Assembly (NCBI GenBank): GCA_964370965.1
Contig: CAYJLW010000038.1
Coordinates: 1 to 39,946, forward strand
Direction of reading: 5' to 3'
Length of the DNA stretch: 39,946 nt
Source: CAYJLW01 sp964370965
Lineage (GTDB): Bacteria > Actinomycetota > Acidimicrobiia > UBA2766
The notes beneath the pieces were generated by a model, which did no database searches, was not told the DNA's origin, and saw only the letters and a program-made list of their open reading frames with translations. Made by a program: the position numbers and the translations under genes. Positions 17,003 through 24,632 of the stretch are shown here, piece by piece; the stretch's first letter is position 1; each line of letters begins with the position of its first letter.

Positions 17003-18054
17003 CAATCGGCCCGGCCCACGAGGGGCGGCATACGGCGGTCCCGTCGTGGTCGGAGTGGGTTCTCCGTGGCCTCGCCCTCGCCGCGGCCACGGAACTCGTC
17101 GTCCTCCGGATCGCCACTCGCACGGCGATCCACGTCCCGGGCGTCCAACAGTTCACCGGCCCCTACTCGGTGCTGGCGGGCACGGGCCGCTTCGCCTTCC
17201 GGGTGGCAGTCCTCCTCCTCGTCGCCACCCTGCCGGTGACGGCCCTGTTCCTCGTGCGTAGGGGCCGGGCGGGGACGGTGGCCGCGACCGGGGTTGTGAT
17301 GTTCCTCATCGCGGCCGGGGCCGCCCTCGCGGGCATCGACCCGCTCGCAGTCGGTCTCGTCTCCCTTGTGGCCGCCGTCCTCGCCGCGGTGGGGGCGACC
17401 GCGGACCGGCCCACGGCCGCGCGGGTCGTGATCGGCTTCTTCGTCGCCGCCTTCCTCGCCTTCGGCCTCCACACCCTCGTGCAACTCGCCGGCCAGGGCG
17501 GCCTGGGGACCCTCAGCTTCCGCCCGCTCCTGGCCCTGGGCGAGCTCCTCGGGCTCGCGTTCCTGGTCACCACCCCGCTCCTCGTCCCGGCCCAAGACCG
17601 CCGGTTCCGAGGCCTCCCCGAGATACTCCTCACCGCCGGAGTGGCGGCCGTGGTCCTTGCCGCCGTCCTCGGGAATCCGGCGACGGCCAAAGTCCTGCTC
17701 CTCTGGAACTTCGGCCTCGCCGGCTACTACCCGGCTGTGCTCTACGCTGCCGGCACCGGCGCCCTCACCTTCACGCTCCTCCGCCTCCTGCGCACCGGCG
17801 ACAGCAGCGCCGCACTCGGCCTCGTCCTCCTCGTCTGCGGCGCCGTCGGCCTCCACAGCACCTACCAGAGCGGCCTCGTCCTCGCCGGCCTCGCCGTCCT
17901 GGGCCTGTCCCCGCCGCCTCCCCCCCTTCCCGAACTCGTCGCGGAAGACGCGCGCGGGGGCGCGCTTTGCGCGAGCGGTTCGGAGGGGAACGGGGAGGGA
18001 GAGAGCCGCGAGGAGCCGGCGGAGTTGTTGCTGCAGCGTTGCGGGCGACCGTAG
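16999..18054 (+). CDS. Polytopic membrane protein of the NXR-like operon
   Basis: This 351-aa protein starts at GTG 16999 inside the gamma-subunit stop. About eight or nine hydrophobic segments follow in series, such as FRVAVLLLVATLPVTALFLV, VVMFLIAAGAALAGI and LGLVLLVCGAVGL. A charged, Ser/Glu-rich tail after about residue 315 (ELVAEDARGGALCASGSEGN) looks cytoplasmic and unconserved. I cannot see a reliable heme-ligating His pair of NarI type. Translational coupling suggests it is part of, or an electron outlet for, the complex, for example toward the quinone pool. A transporter or unrelated membrane protein remains possible. Confidence 0.75.
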   Translation: MTIGPAHEGRHTAVPSWSEWVLRGLALAAATELVVLRIATRTAIHVPGVQQFTGPYSVLAGTGRFAFRVAVLLLVATLPVTALFLVRRGRAGTVAATGVVMFLIAAGAALAGIDPLAVGLVSLVAAVLAAVGATADRPTAARVVIGFFVAAFLAFGLHTLVQLAGQGGLGTLSFRPLLALGELLGLAFLVTTPLLVPAQDRRFRGLPEILLTAGVAAVVLAAVLGNPATAKVLLLWNFGLAGYYPAVLYAAGTGALTFTLLRLLRTGDSSAALGLVLLVCGAVGLHSTYQSGLVLAGLAVLGLSPPPPPLPELVAEDARGGALCASGSEGNGEGESREEPAELLLQRCGRP

Positions 18055-18085
18055 TGTTCCGGAAGGCGTCCGAGGAGCAGGCCCG

Positions 18086-18508
18086 ATCGACGAAGCAGAG
18101 TTCGCCCGCTGGCAGCAAGAGGCAACACGAGCTCTCGAGGCCGCCCGAGTCCAGACCGCCGCCGGGCTCCACAACTGGGCGTGCTTCGCCGCCGAACAGG
18201 CCGGCCAGCTCTCCCTGAAGGGACTGCTGCACGGCGTGGGCGCCGCTCCCTGGGGCCACGACCTCGTGGAGCTCGGCACCAAGGCTGCAGAGGCTCTCGG
18301 GCCCGCCTGGCCCAAGGAGCTTGAGGCCGCGCTCCAGACGTTGTCGCAGTACTACATCCCGACCCGCTACCCCGACGCGAACCCGTCCGGGTCGCCCGGG
18401 GAGCACTACGGGGCACACGACGCCCGCAACGCCGTCTCCCTCGCCGAGAACCTCCTCGTCTCGGTCGCCGGCATCTGGGCGGCGCTGCTCCAGGCCAATG
18501 GCTCCTGA
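18086..18508 (+). CDS. HEPN-domain protein of a HEPN/MNT pair
   Basis: This frame of about 140 aa has the HEPN-domain pattern of COG2250: FARWQQEATRALEAARVQTA, WACFAAEQAGQLSLKGLL, then YYIPTRYPDANP and ARNAVSLAENLL. The canonical toxin Rx4-6H motif is not evident. No ATG, GTG or TTG lies near the domain start. The best fit is an ATC codon at 18086 with GAGGAG at 18072-18077, a very rare start type or a sequence error. It overlaps the MNT nucleotidyltransferase gene by 11 bp. Such pairs act as toxin-antitoxin or nucleotide-modifying modules (family knowledge). It probably belongs to a separate unit appended after the NXR-like operon. Confidence 0.7.
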   Translation: MDEAEFARWQQEATRALEAARVQTAAGLHNWACFAAEQAGQLSLKGLLHGVGAAPWGHDLVELGTKAAEALGPAWPKELEAALQTLSQYYIPTRYPDANPSGSPGEHYGAHDARNAVSLAENLLVSVAGIWAALLQANGS

Positions 18509-18884
18509 GCCCCTGGGGCGGCGCGCCGTTCCGGCGCTCGTCCGGCGACACGCGGAGCGGACCGCCGACATCGCAACGGTCCGCCGCTGGGCCGGCGAGC
18601 TCGACCCTTCCCTCGGAGTCCGCGCCGTCGTCATCTTCGGGTCGGTCGCCCGGGGGGACTTCAACGTCTGGAGCGACGTCGACGTCCTCGTGGTCGCGGA
18701 TCACCTCCCCGACCGATGGCCGGAGCGCCTCGCCCTGCTCTGGGCCGGGCGCCCTGCGCGACTCTGCCCGCTCGGGTGGACCCCGGAGGAGTACCGCGGG
18801 CAGCTCGCACGGAGGAACCCGATCGCCGTGGAGGCCTCGGAAAGGGGCATCGTGGTCGGAGGCCGCCTCGACCGCCTGGCATGA
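18498..18884 (+). CDS. MNT-type minimal nucleotidyltransferase
   Basis: This 128-aa protein contains the polymerase-beta-like nucleotidyltransferase motif FGSVARGDFNVWSDVDVLVV, that is GS at 48-49 followed ten residues later by D60-V-D62. These residues bind the two metals and the nucleotide triphosphate (family knowledge). In HEPN/MNT modules the MNT partner can AMPylate and silence the HEPN toxin. The ATG at 18498 overlaps the HEPN gene by 11 bp, supporting co-translation. The N-terminus AVPALVRRHAERTADIATV is a helix typical of solo MNT proteins. It ends 22 bp before the convergent ric gene. A free-standing regulatory transferase is an alternative. Confidence 0.82.
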   Translation: MAPEPLGRRAVPALVRRHAERTADIATVRRWAGELDPSLGVRAVVIFGSVARGDFNVWSDVDVLVVADHLPDRWPERLALLWAGRPARLCPLGWTPEEYRGQLARRNPIAVEASERGIVVGGRLDRLA

Positions 18885-18906
18885 GCGGGATCCGCTCAAC
18901 CGGTGG

Positions 18907-19626
18907 TCAGCCTTGCGTGAACTCGGAGTCCTGGGCGAGGGCGGCCGGGAAGAGGATGTTGTTCTCCTCGTGGATGTGGAGGTGGACGTCCGTCTCGAGG
19001 GCGGCGAGGCCCTGGAGCATCATCGTGTAGCTCGGGCAAGCGTCGGGCGGCACCCGGTAGCCGTCGGTGAGGCGGTGGAGCTCGGAGAGGGCGGCGCCGG
19101 CGTCGTCGTGCTCCATGAGCATGACGCGGATCGGCGACGCCAGCGTCCCGCAACCGTGCACCGGCATCTCGTCGGGGTCTTCGAGCCCGCGGATCGCCGG
19201 GAACAGGATCTGCTCCTCTTTCGCCATGTGGACCATGAGCTCGTGGGCGAGACGGCCGGAGACGGCCCGTACCTGGCGGAGCTCGGGGTGGTTCTCGCCG
19301 TGGACCTCCGCCACCTTGGCCGCGAGCTCGTCGAGTCGCGGGAGTTGGTCGTAGAGGAACGCGTGGTGGCGCTCCAGGATGTGGTGCGTGAGCGCGGCGG
19401 GCGTGGCGCCGGCGACCTCGGCGTCGCAGCTCCCCCGCGCTTCCCCGGCCTCCAGGAGGGCGACGAGAACCTCCTCCACCGCCAGGCCCGCCCCCGCACA
19501 CGCGTCGGCGAGGCTGCGGGAACCCCCGCAGCAGTAGTCGAGCCCGTATCGCTCCAGCACGGCCGCTCGGGCGGAGTTCTCCGTCACGATCCCGCCGAGG
19601 GAGGTGTTCGCGTCGATTCCCGGCAT
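18907..19626 (-). CDS. ric: Iron-sulfur cluster repair di-iron protein (Ric/YtfE/ScdA)
   Basis: This 239-aa protein has the ScdA N-terminal domain, with ARAAVLERYGLDYCCGG (Cys32-Cys33), then a hemerythrin-like di-iron domain. The His/Glu pattern is visible in HHILERHHAFLYDQLPRL, HELMVHMAKEEQILFPAI, MLMEHDDAG and HLHIHEENNILFP. Ric proteins repair or donate iron to Fe-S clusters damaged by NO or peroxide (established knowledge). The ATG at 19626 follows an AGAAAGG RBS; an upstream GTG at 19635 is possible. Its place beside an NXR/NAR-like operon fits defence against NO leaking from nitrite chemistry. The 159-bp upstream gap contains one copy of the roughly 98-bp hairpin repeat. Confidence 0.92.
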   Translation of the reverse strand: MPGIDANTSLGGIVTENSARAAVLERYGLDYCCGGSRSLADACAGAGLAVEEVLVALLEAGEARGSCDAEVAGATPAALTHHILERHHAFLYDQLPRLDELAAKVAEVHGENHPELRQVRAVSGRLAHELMVHMAKEEQILFPAIRGLEDPDEMPVHGCGTLASPIRVMLMEHDDAGAALSELHRLTDGYRVPPDACPSYTMMLQGLAALETDVHLHIHEENNILFPAALAQDSEFTQG

Positions 19627-19691
19627 GTCACTCACCTTTCTCCGTGTCCCGCCGTCGCTGCGGGCTTCTCTGTTGGCCGCTGCACATCTGT

Positions 19692-19788
19692 CGCGTAAGG
19701 GGCGGCTCCGCCGCCCCGGACCCAAGCCCGGCGGATGGCGGCCAAGGGGGGGGAGGTCGAGGGGGGACGCAGTCCCCCTTTGAAGTCA
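19692..19788. repeat. Intergenic hairpin repeat, copy 1 (terminator-like)
   Basis: This is a 97-bp element with two palindromes: GGGGCGGC-TCC-GCCGCCCC (19699-19717) and GGGGGAC-GCA-GTCCCCC (about 19764-19780). It starts CGCGTAAGGGGCGG and ends TTTGAAGTCA. The last three bases are the stop codon of the acyl-CoA dehydrogenase on the minus strand. A related copy lies at 23862-23960. It probably works as a terminator for the minus-strand operon. Confidence 0.75.
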
Positions 19789-21018
19789 CAGCATGGAGGC
19801 AGCGAACATGGAGACACGGTCGATGGTGCCGTCCATGATCGAGAGGAGCTTGGCGTCCCGGTAGTACTTCTCGACAGGGTATTCCTTCGAGATGCCGTAT
19901 CCGCCCAGGAGTTGCACCATGTCGGAGGTGACCTTCATGACGGTCTCGGAGGCCACGGTGCGGGCGGCCATGGCGAGCTTCACGTCACCCCGGCCCTCGG
20001 AGGCGAGCCAGGCGGACTTCCAGAGCAGGGCGCGGGAGGCCTCGATGGTCCGGAAGGCGTCGAAGAGCTTCTGCTTCACGAGTTGGTGCTCGAAGATGGG
20101 CTTGCCGCCTTGCACCCGCTCCTTGGCGTGGGCGAGACCGTACTGGAACGCCGCCGTGGCCACGCCGGTGGCGAGGAGCCCCACGCTCGTGTTGCCCGCC
20201 GTCACGATGAACTCCAGGAGCATCCTGTACGCGGGACCGGGCGGCACGACGAGCATCTCTTCGGGCACCCAGACGGAGTCGAAGAAGATCTCGGACTGGT
20301 TCAGGGCCCGGAGACCGAGTTTGTTGAGCGGGCGGCCCTTCGTGATGCCCTCGACACTCGTGGGGATGAGGAAGGTCCCGGTGCCGTTCATGTCGCCACC
20401 GGTCTCCACGGCCGCCATGAGGAGGATCATGTCGGAGTACCAGCCGTTGGACACGAAGGCGGACTTGCCGCCGTCGATACGGTAGCCGGCGCCCTCCTTC
20501 ACGGCGACGGGGCCCCCGCCCTCCTGGGGCTGCGCCTTCGTGCGGAAGCGGATCTTCTCCTCGTCGAACGTGAAGATGTCCGAGCCCACGTCGGGTTCCG
20601 TGATCGCCCAGCAGCCGCTGTGGGTGCCCCGGGTGTCGTCGAGGTACGCCTCGGCGTACTCCTTGTACACGGGGAGGCGGCTCTGGAGCTGGAACATGTT
20701 CACCAGCATCGCTCCGAGGGGCGCCACGAGCATGTGGCTGGCGAGGCCGGCCCCACCGACTGCGAGCTCCTCGGTGACGAGGTAGCCGGCGAACTGGGAG
20801 AGGCCGAGACCGCCCATCTCCTCCGGCGTGGTGAGCTTGTGGAAGCCCATCTCGTGAAGCTTCCCGAGGATCCCTTTGAAGGCGTCGCTCGTGTAGGCCT
20901 CCTCGGGATCGACGAAGGCCTCGATGGCCTCCTCGGCGGGACGGAGCTCGTTCTTGACGAAGTCGCGGGTGACTTTGAGGATCTCCTCGACATCGGCGGG
21001 CAGGTCGTAGCCGAACAT
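19786..21018 (-). CDS. Acyl-CoA dehydrogenase
   Basis: This 410-aa FAD enzyme of the acyl-CoA dehydrogenase family should introduce a 2,3-double bond into an acyl-CoA. Blocks include GCWAITEPDVGSDI (FAD/substrate), FVSNGWYSDMILL, and QLLGGYGISKEYPVEKYYRD near the C-terminus. At the position where most members have the catalytic base in YEGT, this protein has MDGT (Asp396). The base may be Asp, or another residue as in isovaleryl-CoA-type enzymes. The ATG at 21018 has GGGAGA upstream. It lies 21 bp after the lone EBDH-clade alpha gene, so it is likely co-transcribed with it and may process its product. The stop codon is part of a hairpin repeat. Confidence 0.92.
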   Translation of the reverse strand: MFGYDLPADVEEILKVTRDFVKNELRPAEEAIEAFVDPEEAYTSDAFKGILGKLHEMGFHKLTTPEEMGGLGLSQFAGYLVTEELAVGGAGLASHMLVAPLGAMLVNMFQLQSRLPVYKEYAEAYLDDTRGTHSGCWAITEPDVGSDIFTFDEEKIRFRTKAQPQEGGGPVAVKEGAGYRIDGGKSAFVSNGWYSDMILLMAAVETGGDMNGTGTFLIPTSVEGITKGRPLNKLGLRALNQSEIFFDSVWVPEEMLVVPPGPAYRMLLEFIVTAGNTSVGLLATGVATAAFQYGLAHAKERVQGGKPIFEHQLVKQKLFDAFRTIEASRALLWKSAWLASEGRGDVKLAMAARTVASETVMKVTSDMVQLLGGYGISKEYPVEKYYRDAKLLSIMDGTIDRVSMFAASML

Positions 21019-21039
21019 CTCTCGTCTCCCTCTCTTCTC

Positions 21040-23799
21040 TCAGCTTCCCTGGGGTGTCACACGGCGTATCTCGACCCTCGTCGCCCGGTCGGTCGTGGCG
21101 GGCTGCCACGCCGTGGGTTGGTAGTTGAGGTGGCCGTAGCCGGCCGCGAGGTGCAGCCATTTCACCATGCCGCCCTCGACCTCGTTGGGGCCCTTCCAGT
21201 CCCGGAACTGGTAGCTCTCCCAGCCGTTGTAGACGATCGCCTGGCCGGGGCGCACGGACCCGTTCACGCGGGCCCGCACCACGAAGGAGCCGGAGTCGTT
21301 GAAGACCTCGACCTCGTCGTGGTCGGCGATGCCGCGGGCAGTGGCGTCGGCGTCGTTCATCGCCACGTGGGGTTCCCCTCTGTGGGTCTGGAGGAGGTCC
21401 CGATTGGCGATGTTCATCCGGTGGACACTCCAGCGGCAGTGTCCCGACGTGAGCTTGAAGGGGTGGTCCCCGCCCATGGCCGGCGGGTCCTTGTGGCAGG
21501 GCAGCGCCTCGCCGGCCTCCAGGAACCACGGGTGGTCTATGTAGAACTGCGCCCGCCGGGTGAGTGTCGGGTAGGGATCCCCCATCTCCACGTGGTTCCG
21601 CAAGGGAGTGTGGGTTTCGTTCTCCGGGAAGGGGGACGCCTGGGCGAGGCCATAGGGCAGCACCCCCCAACCCGTGAAACGAACGTGACCGGCCTCCCGC
21701 ACGGTGCTGAGGTCGGTGCCCTCGGGCAGCGTGCCCGTGAGCACGGAGTCCCGCACCATCTCGTCCGTGCGGACCTCTTCGTCGGTGTAGTGGCCCCCGA
21801 GGGTGTAGCGGTCCCAGAGCCCGTCGTAGCGCTGGGAGATCCCGGCGGCGTCCTTGAAGGTCTCGAGACCCCGGGCAGCCGCCCGTTCGGCGATCGCCTT
21901 GGTGAGGCCGGCGAAGAGGTCCCACTCCCCTTTCGCCTCACCCGCGGGATCCTGGGAGCGGTCCGAGAAGATGAGGTTCATGACGTGCGGGGTCGGGATG
22001 TGGAAGTCGAGCTTCTCGTAGTGCTGGGCGGCGGGCAGGACGAGGTCCGCGTGCAGTGCCGTGATCGAGAGGCGGGAGTCGATGACCGCCACGAAGTCGA
22101 GCTTCGCCCAGAGACCGTCGAGGACGACCTGGCTGCCGCCGCGGGTGCGCCGCAACATGTTGCCCCCGCATTCGATGAGGACCCGCGGAGGCTTGTGCGG
22201 CGGCAGCTTCACGAGGCCGTCCCACCAGCCCGCGGCCAGGGCTTCGTCGACGAGGGTGTCGAAGTCCCTGGGCATCGAAGGGTCGTTCCAGTCCCGGCGC
22301 GCCCACCGTTCCCGGTAGCCCCCGTGGTAGTACCAGAAGAAGAACGGCGGCACCATGCCGCTCTGCATGCGCGAGAGAGCCCCGGCCGCCAGCTCACGGC
22401 TCATGGTGGGGTCGGCCGCCAGGCCCATGTCCACGAGCATCTCGAGGGCCCCCACGACCATCTCGGCACCCGCGAGGCCCGGCTGCGTCTTCGCCATGAC
22501 TATGGCGGGGCCGTCGAACATGCCGGCGCTCCAGGAGCGGATCCCGGCGCCCTTCTTGCCCCAGTTCCCCGTGAGGGCCAGGAGCAGGCACAGCGACCTC
22601 TCGATGAGGTCCCCGTGGTAGTACTTCGACGCCGCCGCCCCGAACAGGATGTTGGTCTTCTTCACCGCGACCTTGCGGGCGAGGTCCCGGATCACGTCGG
22701 GGTGAACACCGCAGCGGGCCGAGGCCGCCTCGGGAGCGTAGCCCGCGTCGAGGTGCTCGCGCAGGAGCGAGAGCACGGGTGCGACCTCGACCGTGCTGCC
22801 GTCCAGGAGCCTGACTCCGGTGCGGCCATCGAGGCTGGGCAGGGCGTCGAGGAGGAGCGGGCCCCGGGGCGCGGCCACCGTGTCGCCGTCGACGCTGTGG
22901 AAGAAGACGTCGTCGCGCCCGCCCTCGGTGACGTCGGACTCCCGCAGGAACCGCTGCGTGTCCGTGCGGACCAAGAGGGAGAGGTCAGTCTGGGTGGCGA
23001 CAAACCCGTCGTCGGCGAGGCCCTCGGCCAGGATCACCTGACACATGGACAACGCCAGGGCGGCGTCGCTCCCCGGCTCCACGGGGACGAAGAGGTCGTT
23101 GTGCATCCCCGAAGCGTTGTAGTCCGGGGCGAACATCACGACCTCGGCGCCGTGGTAGCGGGCCTCGTACACGAAGTGGGCGTGGGGGATCCGGGTGAAC
23201 GCCGGGTTGAGGTGCCAGACGAGGAACAGTTCCGAGTGGAACCAGTCGTCGATCGAGGACACGAGGCCGTACTTGCCGAACGTGATGTGCATCCCGACGT
23301 TGAAGTCGTTGGTGGTGGCGTTGAAGTCGGTGACCGTGCCCCCGATGACGTTCATGAAGCGGTGCGTGGGGGCCACCGTGGTCATCTCCGGCGTGCCCTC
23401 GTGTACGACTGTCTCCGGGCCGGCGCCCTCGATGGCATCGACGATCGCGTCGGCCAGAGCCGTGTACGCGTCGTCCCAGGAGATCTCCTCCCATCGCCCC
23501 GAACCCCGCTCCCCCACCCGGCGCATCGGCCTCAGGACCCGGTCGGGGTTCGAGAGCTGCCGGCTCCATGCGGCGCCCTTGTTGCAGCCCATGGGGTTCA
23601 TGTCCGGGACGCCGTCCTCGACGTGCGCGAACGTCCCGCCCACCTCTTCGTGGTGGACCTGGCCGTCGCGCACGTAGACGCGGTAGGAGCAGTTCCCCGG
23701 GTAGCAGTCGACGCAGTGGGACCCCCACCGGACGTCGTCCCACGTCCAGAGGTCGCGATACCGCTGCAATCCGTCGTCCGATCCGGGGACTCTCGTCAT
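21040..23799 (-). CDS. EBDH-clade molybdopterin oxidoreductase alpha subunit, lone copy
   Basis: This 919-aa type II DMSO-reductase-family catalytic subunit resembles ethylbenzene dehydrogenase EbdA and steroid C25 dehydrogenase. The FS0 site is WGSHCVDCYPGNCSYR (His28, Cys32, Cys37) with Cys72 in NPMGCNKG. The predicted Mo ligand is Asp165 in NDFNVGMHITFG. His133 (VVHEGTPE) and Lys392 (ASKYYHGD) match EbdA His192 and Lys450 by eye. There is no Tat signal, so it appears cytoplasmic. The start ATG 23799 was chosen over TTG 23805 because GAGGG lies 6 nt upstream. No beta, gamma or chaperone gene follows; an acyl-CoA dehydrogenase does. It may borrow the subunits encoded at 23958-26323. The hydroxylase role is inferred. 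Confidence 0.9.
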   Translation of the reverse strand: MTRVPGSDDGLQRYRDLWTWDDVRWGSHCVDCYPGNCSYRVYVRDGQVHHEEVGGTFAHVEDGVPDMNPMGCNKGAAWSRQLSNPDRVLRPMRRVGERGSGRWEEISWDDAYTALADAIVDAIEGAGPETVVHEGTPEMTTVAPTHRFMNVIGGTVTDFNATTNDFNVGMHITFGKYGLVSSIDDWFHSELFLVWHLNPAFTRIPHAHFVYEARYHGAEVVMFAPDYNASGMHNDLFVPVEPGSDAALALSMCQVILAEGLADDGFVATQTDLSLLVRTDTQRFLRESDVTEGGRDDVFFHSVDGDTVAAPRGPLLLDALPSLDGRTGVRLLDGSTVEVAPVLSLLREHLDAGYAPEAASARCGVHPDVIRDLARKVAVKKTNILFGAAASKYYHGDLIERSLCLLLALTGNWGKKGAGIRSWSAGMFDGPAIVMAKTQPGLAGAEMVVGALEMLVDMGLAADPTMSRELAAGALSRMQSGMVPPFFFWYYHGGYRERWARRDWNDPSMPRDFDTLVDEALAAGWWDGLVKLPPHKPPRVLIECGGNMLRRTRGGSQVVLDGLWAKLDFVAVIDSRLSITALHADLVLPAAQHYEKLDFHIPTPHVMNLIFSDRSQDPAGEAKGEWDLFAGLTKAIAERAAARGLETFKDAAGISQRYDGLWDRYTLGGHYTDEEVRTDEMVRDSVLTGTLPEGTDLSTVREAGHVRFTGWGVLPYGLAQASPFPENETHTPLRNHVEMGDPYPTLTRRAQFYIDHPWFLEAGEALPCHKDPPAMGGDHPFKLTSGHCRWSVHRMNIANRDLLQTHRGEPHVAMNDADATARGIADHDEVEVFNDSGSFVVRARVNGSVRPGQAIVYNGWESYQFRDWKGPNEVEGGMVKWLHLAAGYGHLNYQPTAWQPATTDRATRVEIRRVTPQGS

Positions 23800-23861
23800 C
23801 GACAACCCTCGAGTTCGCTACTGGTACGACTTCACGTCTTGAGCCACGAACGCCGACCTGC

Positions 23862-23960
23862 CGCGTGAGGGGCGGCTCCGGCGCCTCGGACTCGCCTCAG
23901 GCGCCGGCGTGTCGAGCCAGGGGGGTTCTCAAGGGGGGACTCGTCCCCCCTTGAAGGTCA
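23862..23960. repeat. Intergenic hairpin repeat, copy 2 (terminator-like)
   Basis: This 99-bp element is related to 19692-19788. It begins CGCGTGAGGGGCGGCTCCG, contains the perfect palindrome AAGGGGGGAC-TC-GTCCCCCCTT (23931-23952) and ends TTGAAGGTCA. The final TCA is the stop codon of the minus-strand chaperone gene. It separates the EBDH-like operon from the lone-alpha unit and probably terminates the former. Confidence 0.75.
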
Positions 23961-24623
23961 GACTCCCAGGACTCCGGCCACATACCCGCGGTCGGTCTGA
24001 GCGAACTGGGCCACCGTGCCCGCCGCCCAGGCGAAGAACCCGCTGGGCCCGGCCGCGGTGACGGCCTCGGCGAAGCGCGGCACCCAGACGCCGAACTGGC
24101 GGTCGTAGAAGTCCAGTTGCGCCCGCTGGAAGGACTTGCGGAGCCGGTCCGAGGGCGCCGCCGCCTCCTTGAACGCGAGGAACTGCAGGAAGTCGCACTC
24201 CGTGGCGAGGTGGTCGGTGGGCAGGTCCCCGCCCGCCTGCAGGCCGTAGTACTCGAAGAAGCGCACGACCTCTTCGACGTTGCGCCCGGCGTCCTCGAAG
24301 TACGAGCCCGCCAAGATGGAGGAGGCACCCGACGAGTCGAAGAGCGTGTTGTACTCGGTCTCGTAGGCGTCCTTGGAGACGTCTTCGGCGATCTTGGCCT
24401 CACCTATGTCGAAGGGGAATGTGAGCAGGGCGGCGGCCTCTGTGAGCTCCTTGGCCCACTGGCCGTCACGGGCCTTCTCGTAGTGCTCGGTGTCGGGTGC
24501 GGCGAAGAGCTGACCCAGCACCTGGTACACAGCGCTGCGCGCTGTGGTCTCGTTCTCTTCGATCTCGACGGCCTGCTGGCCCGAGTCCTTCAGTTCGAGA
24601 CCGGTGAGCGAGTAGATGAACAA
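23958..24623 (-). CDS. TorD-family chaperone of the EBDH-like operon
   Basis: This 221-aa protein has the TorD/NarJ pattern: TTARSAVYQVLGQLFAAPDT, then YETEYNTLFDSSGAS, and ATECDFLQFLAFKEAAAP with the conserved E-x-D-F. It should assist Mo-cofactor insertion into the alpha subunit encoded at 26372. It is last in an alpha-gamma-beta-chaperone gene order. That alpha lacks a Tat signal, so a proofreading role at the translocon is unlikely and the chaperone probably serves only folding and cofactor loading (inference). The start is TTG 24623 with TAGGAG about 7 nt upstream. The stop codon is the end of a hairpin repeat. Confidence 0.88.
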   Translation of the reverse strand: MFIYSLTGLELKDSGQQAVEIEENETTARSAVYQVLGQLFAAPDTEHYEKARDGQWAKELTEAAALLTFPFDIGEAKIAEDVSKDAYETEYNTLFDSSGASSILAGSYFEDAGRNVEEVVRFFEYYGLQAGGDLPTDHLATECDFLQFLAFKEAAAPSDRLRKSFQRAQLDFYDRQFGVWVPRFAEAVTAAGPSGFFAWAAGTVAQFAQTDRGYVAGVLGV

Positions 24624-24632
24624 GATGGTCTC

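Noticed and set aside
16999..18054. NarI-type cytochrome b subunit
   Set aside because: No reliable pattern of paired heme-ligating His across helices could be seen, so it is left as an unassigned membrane protein.
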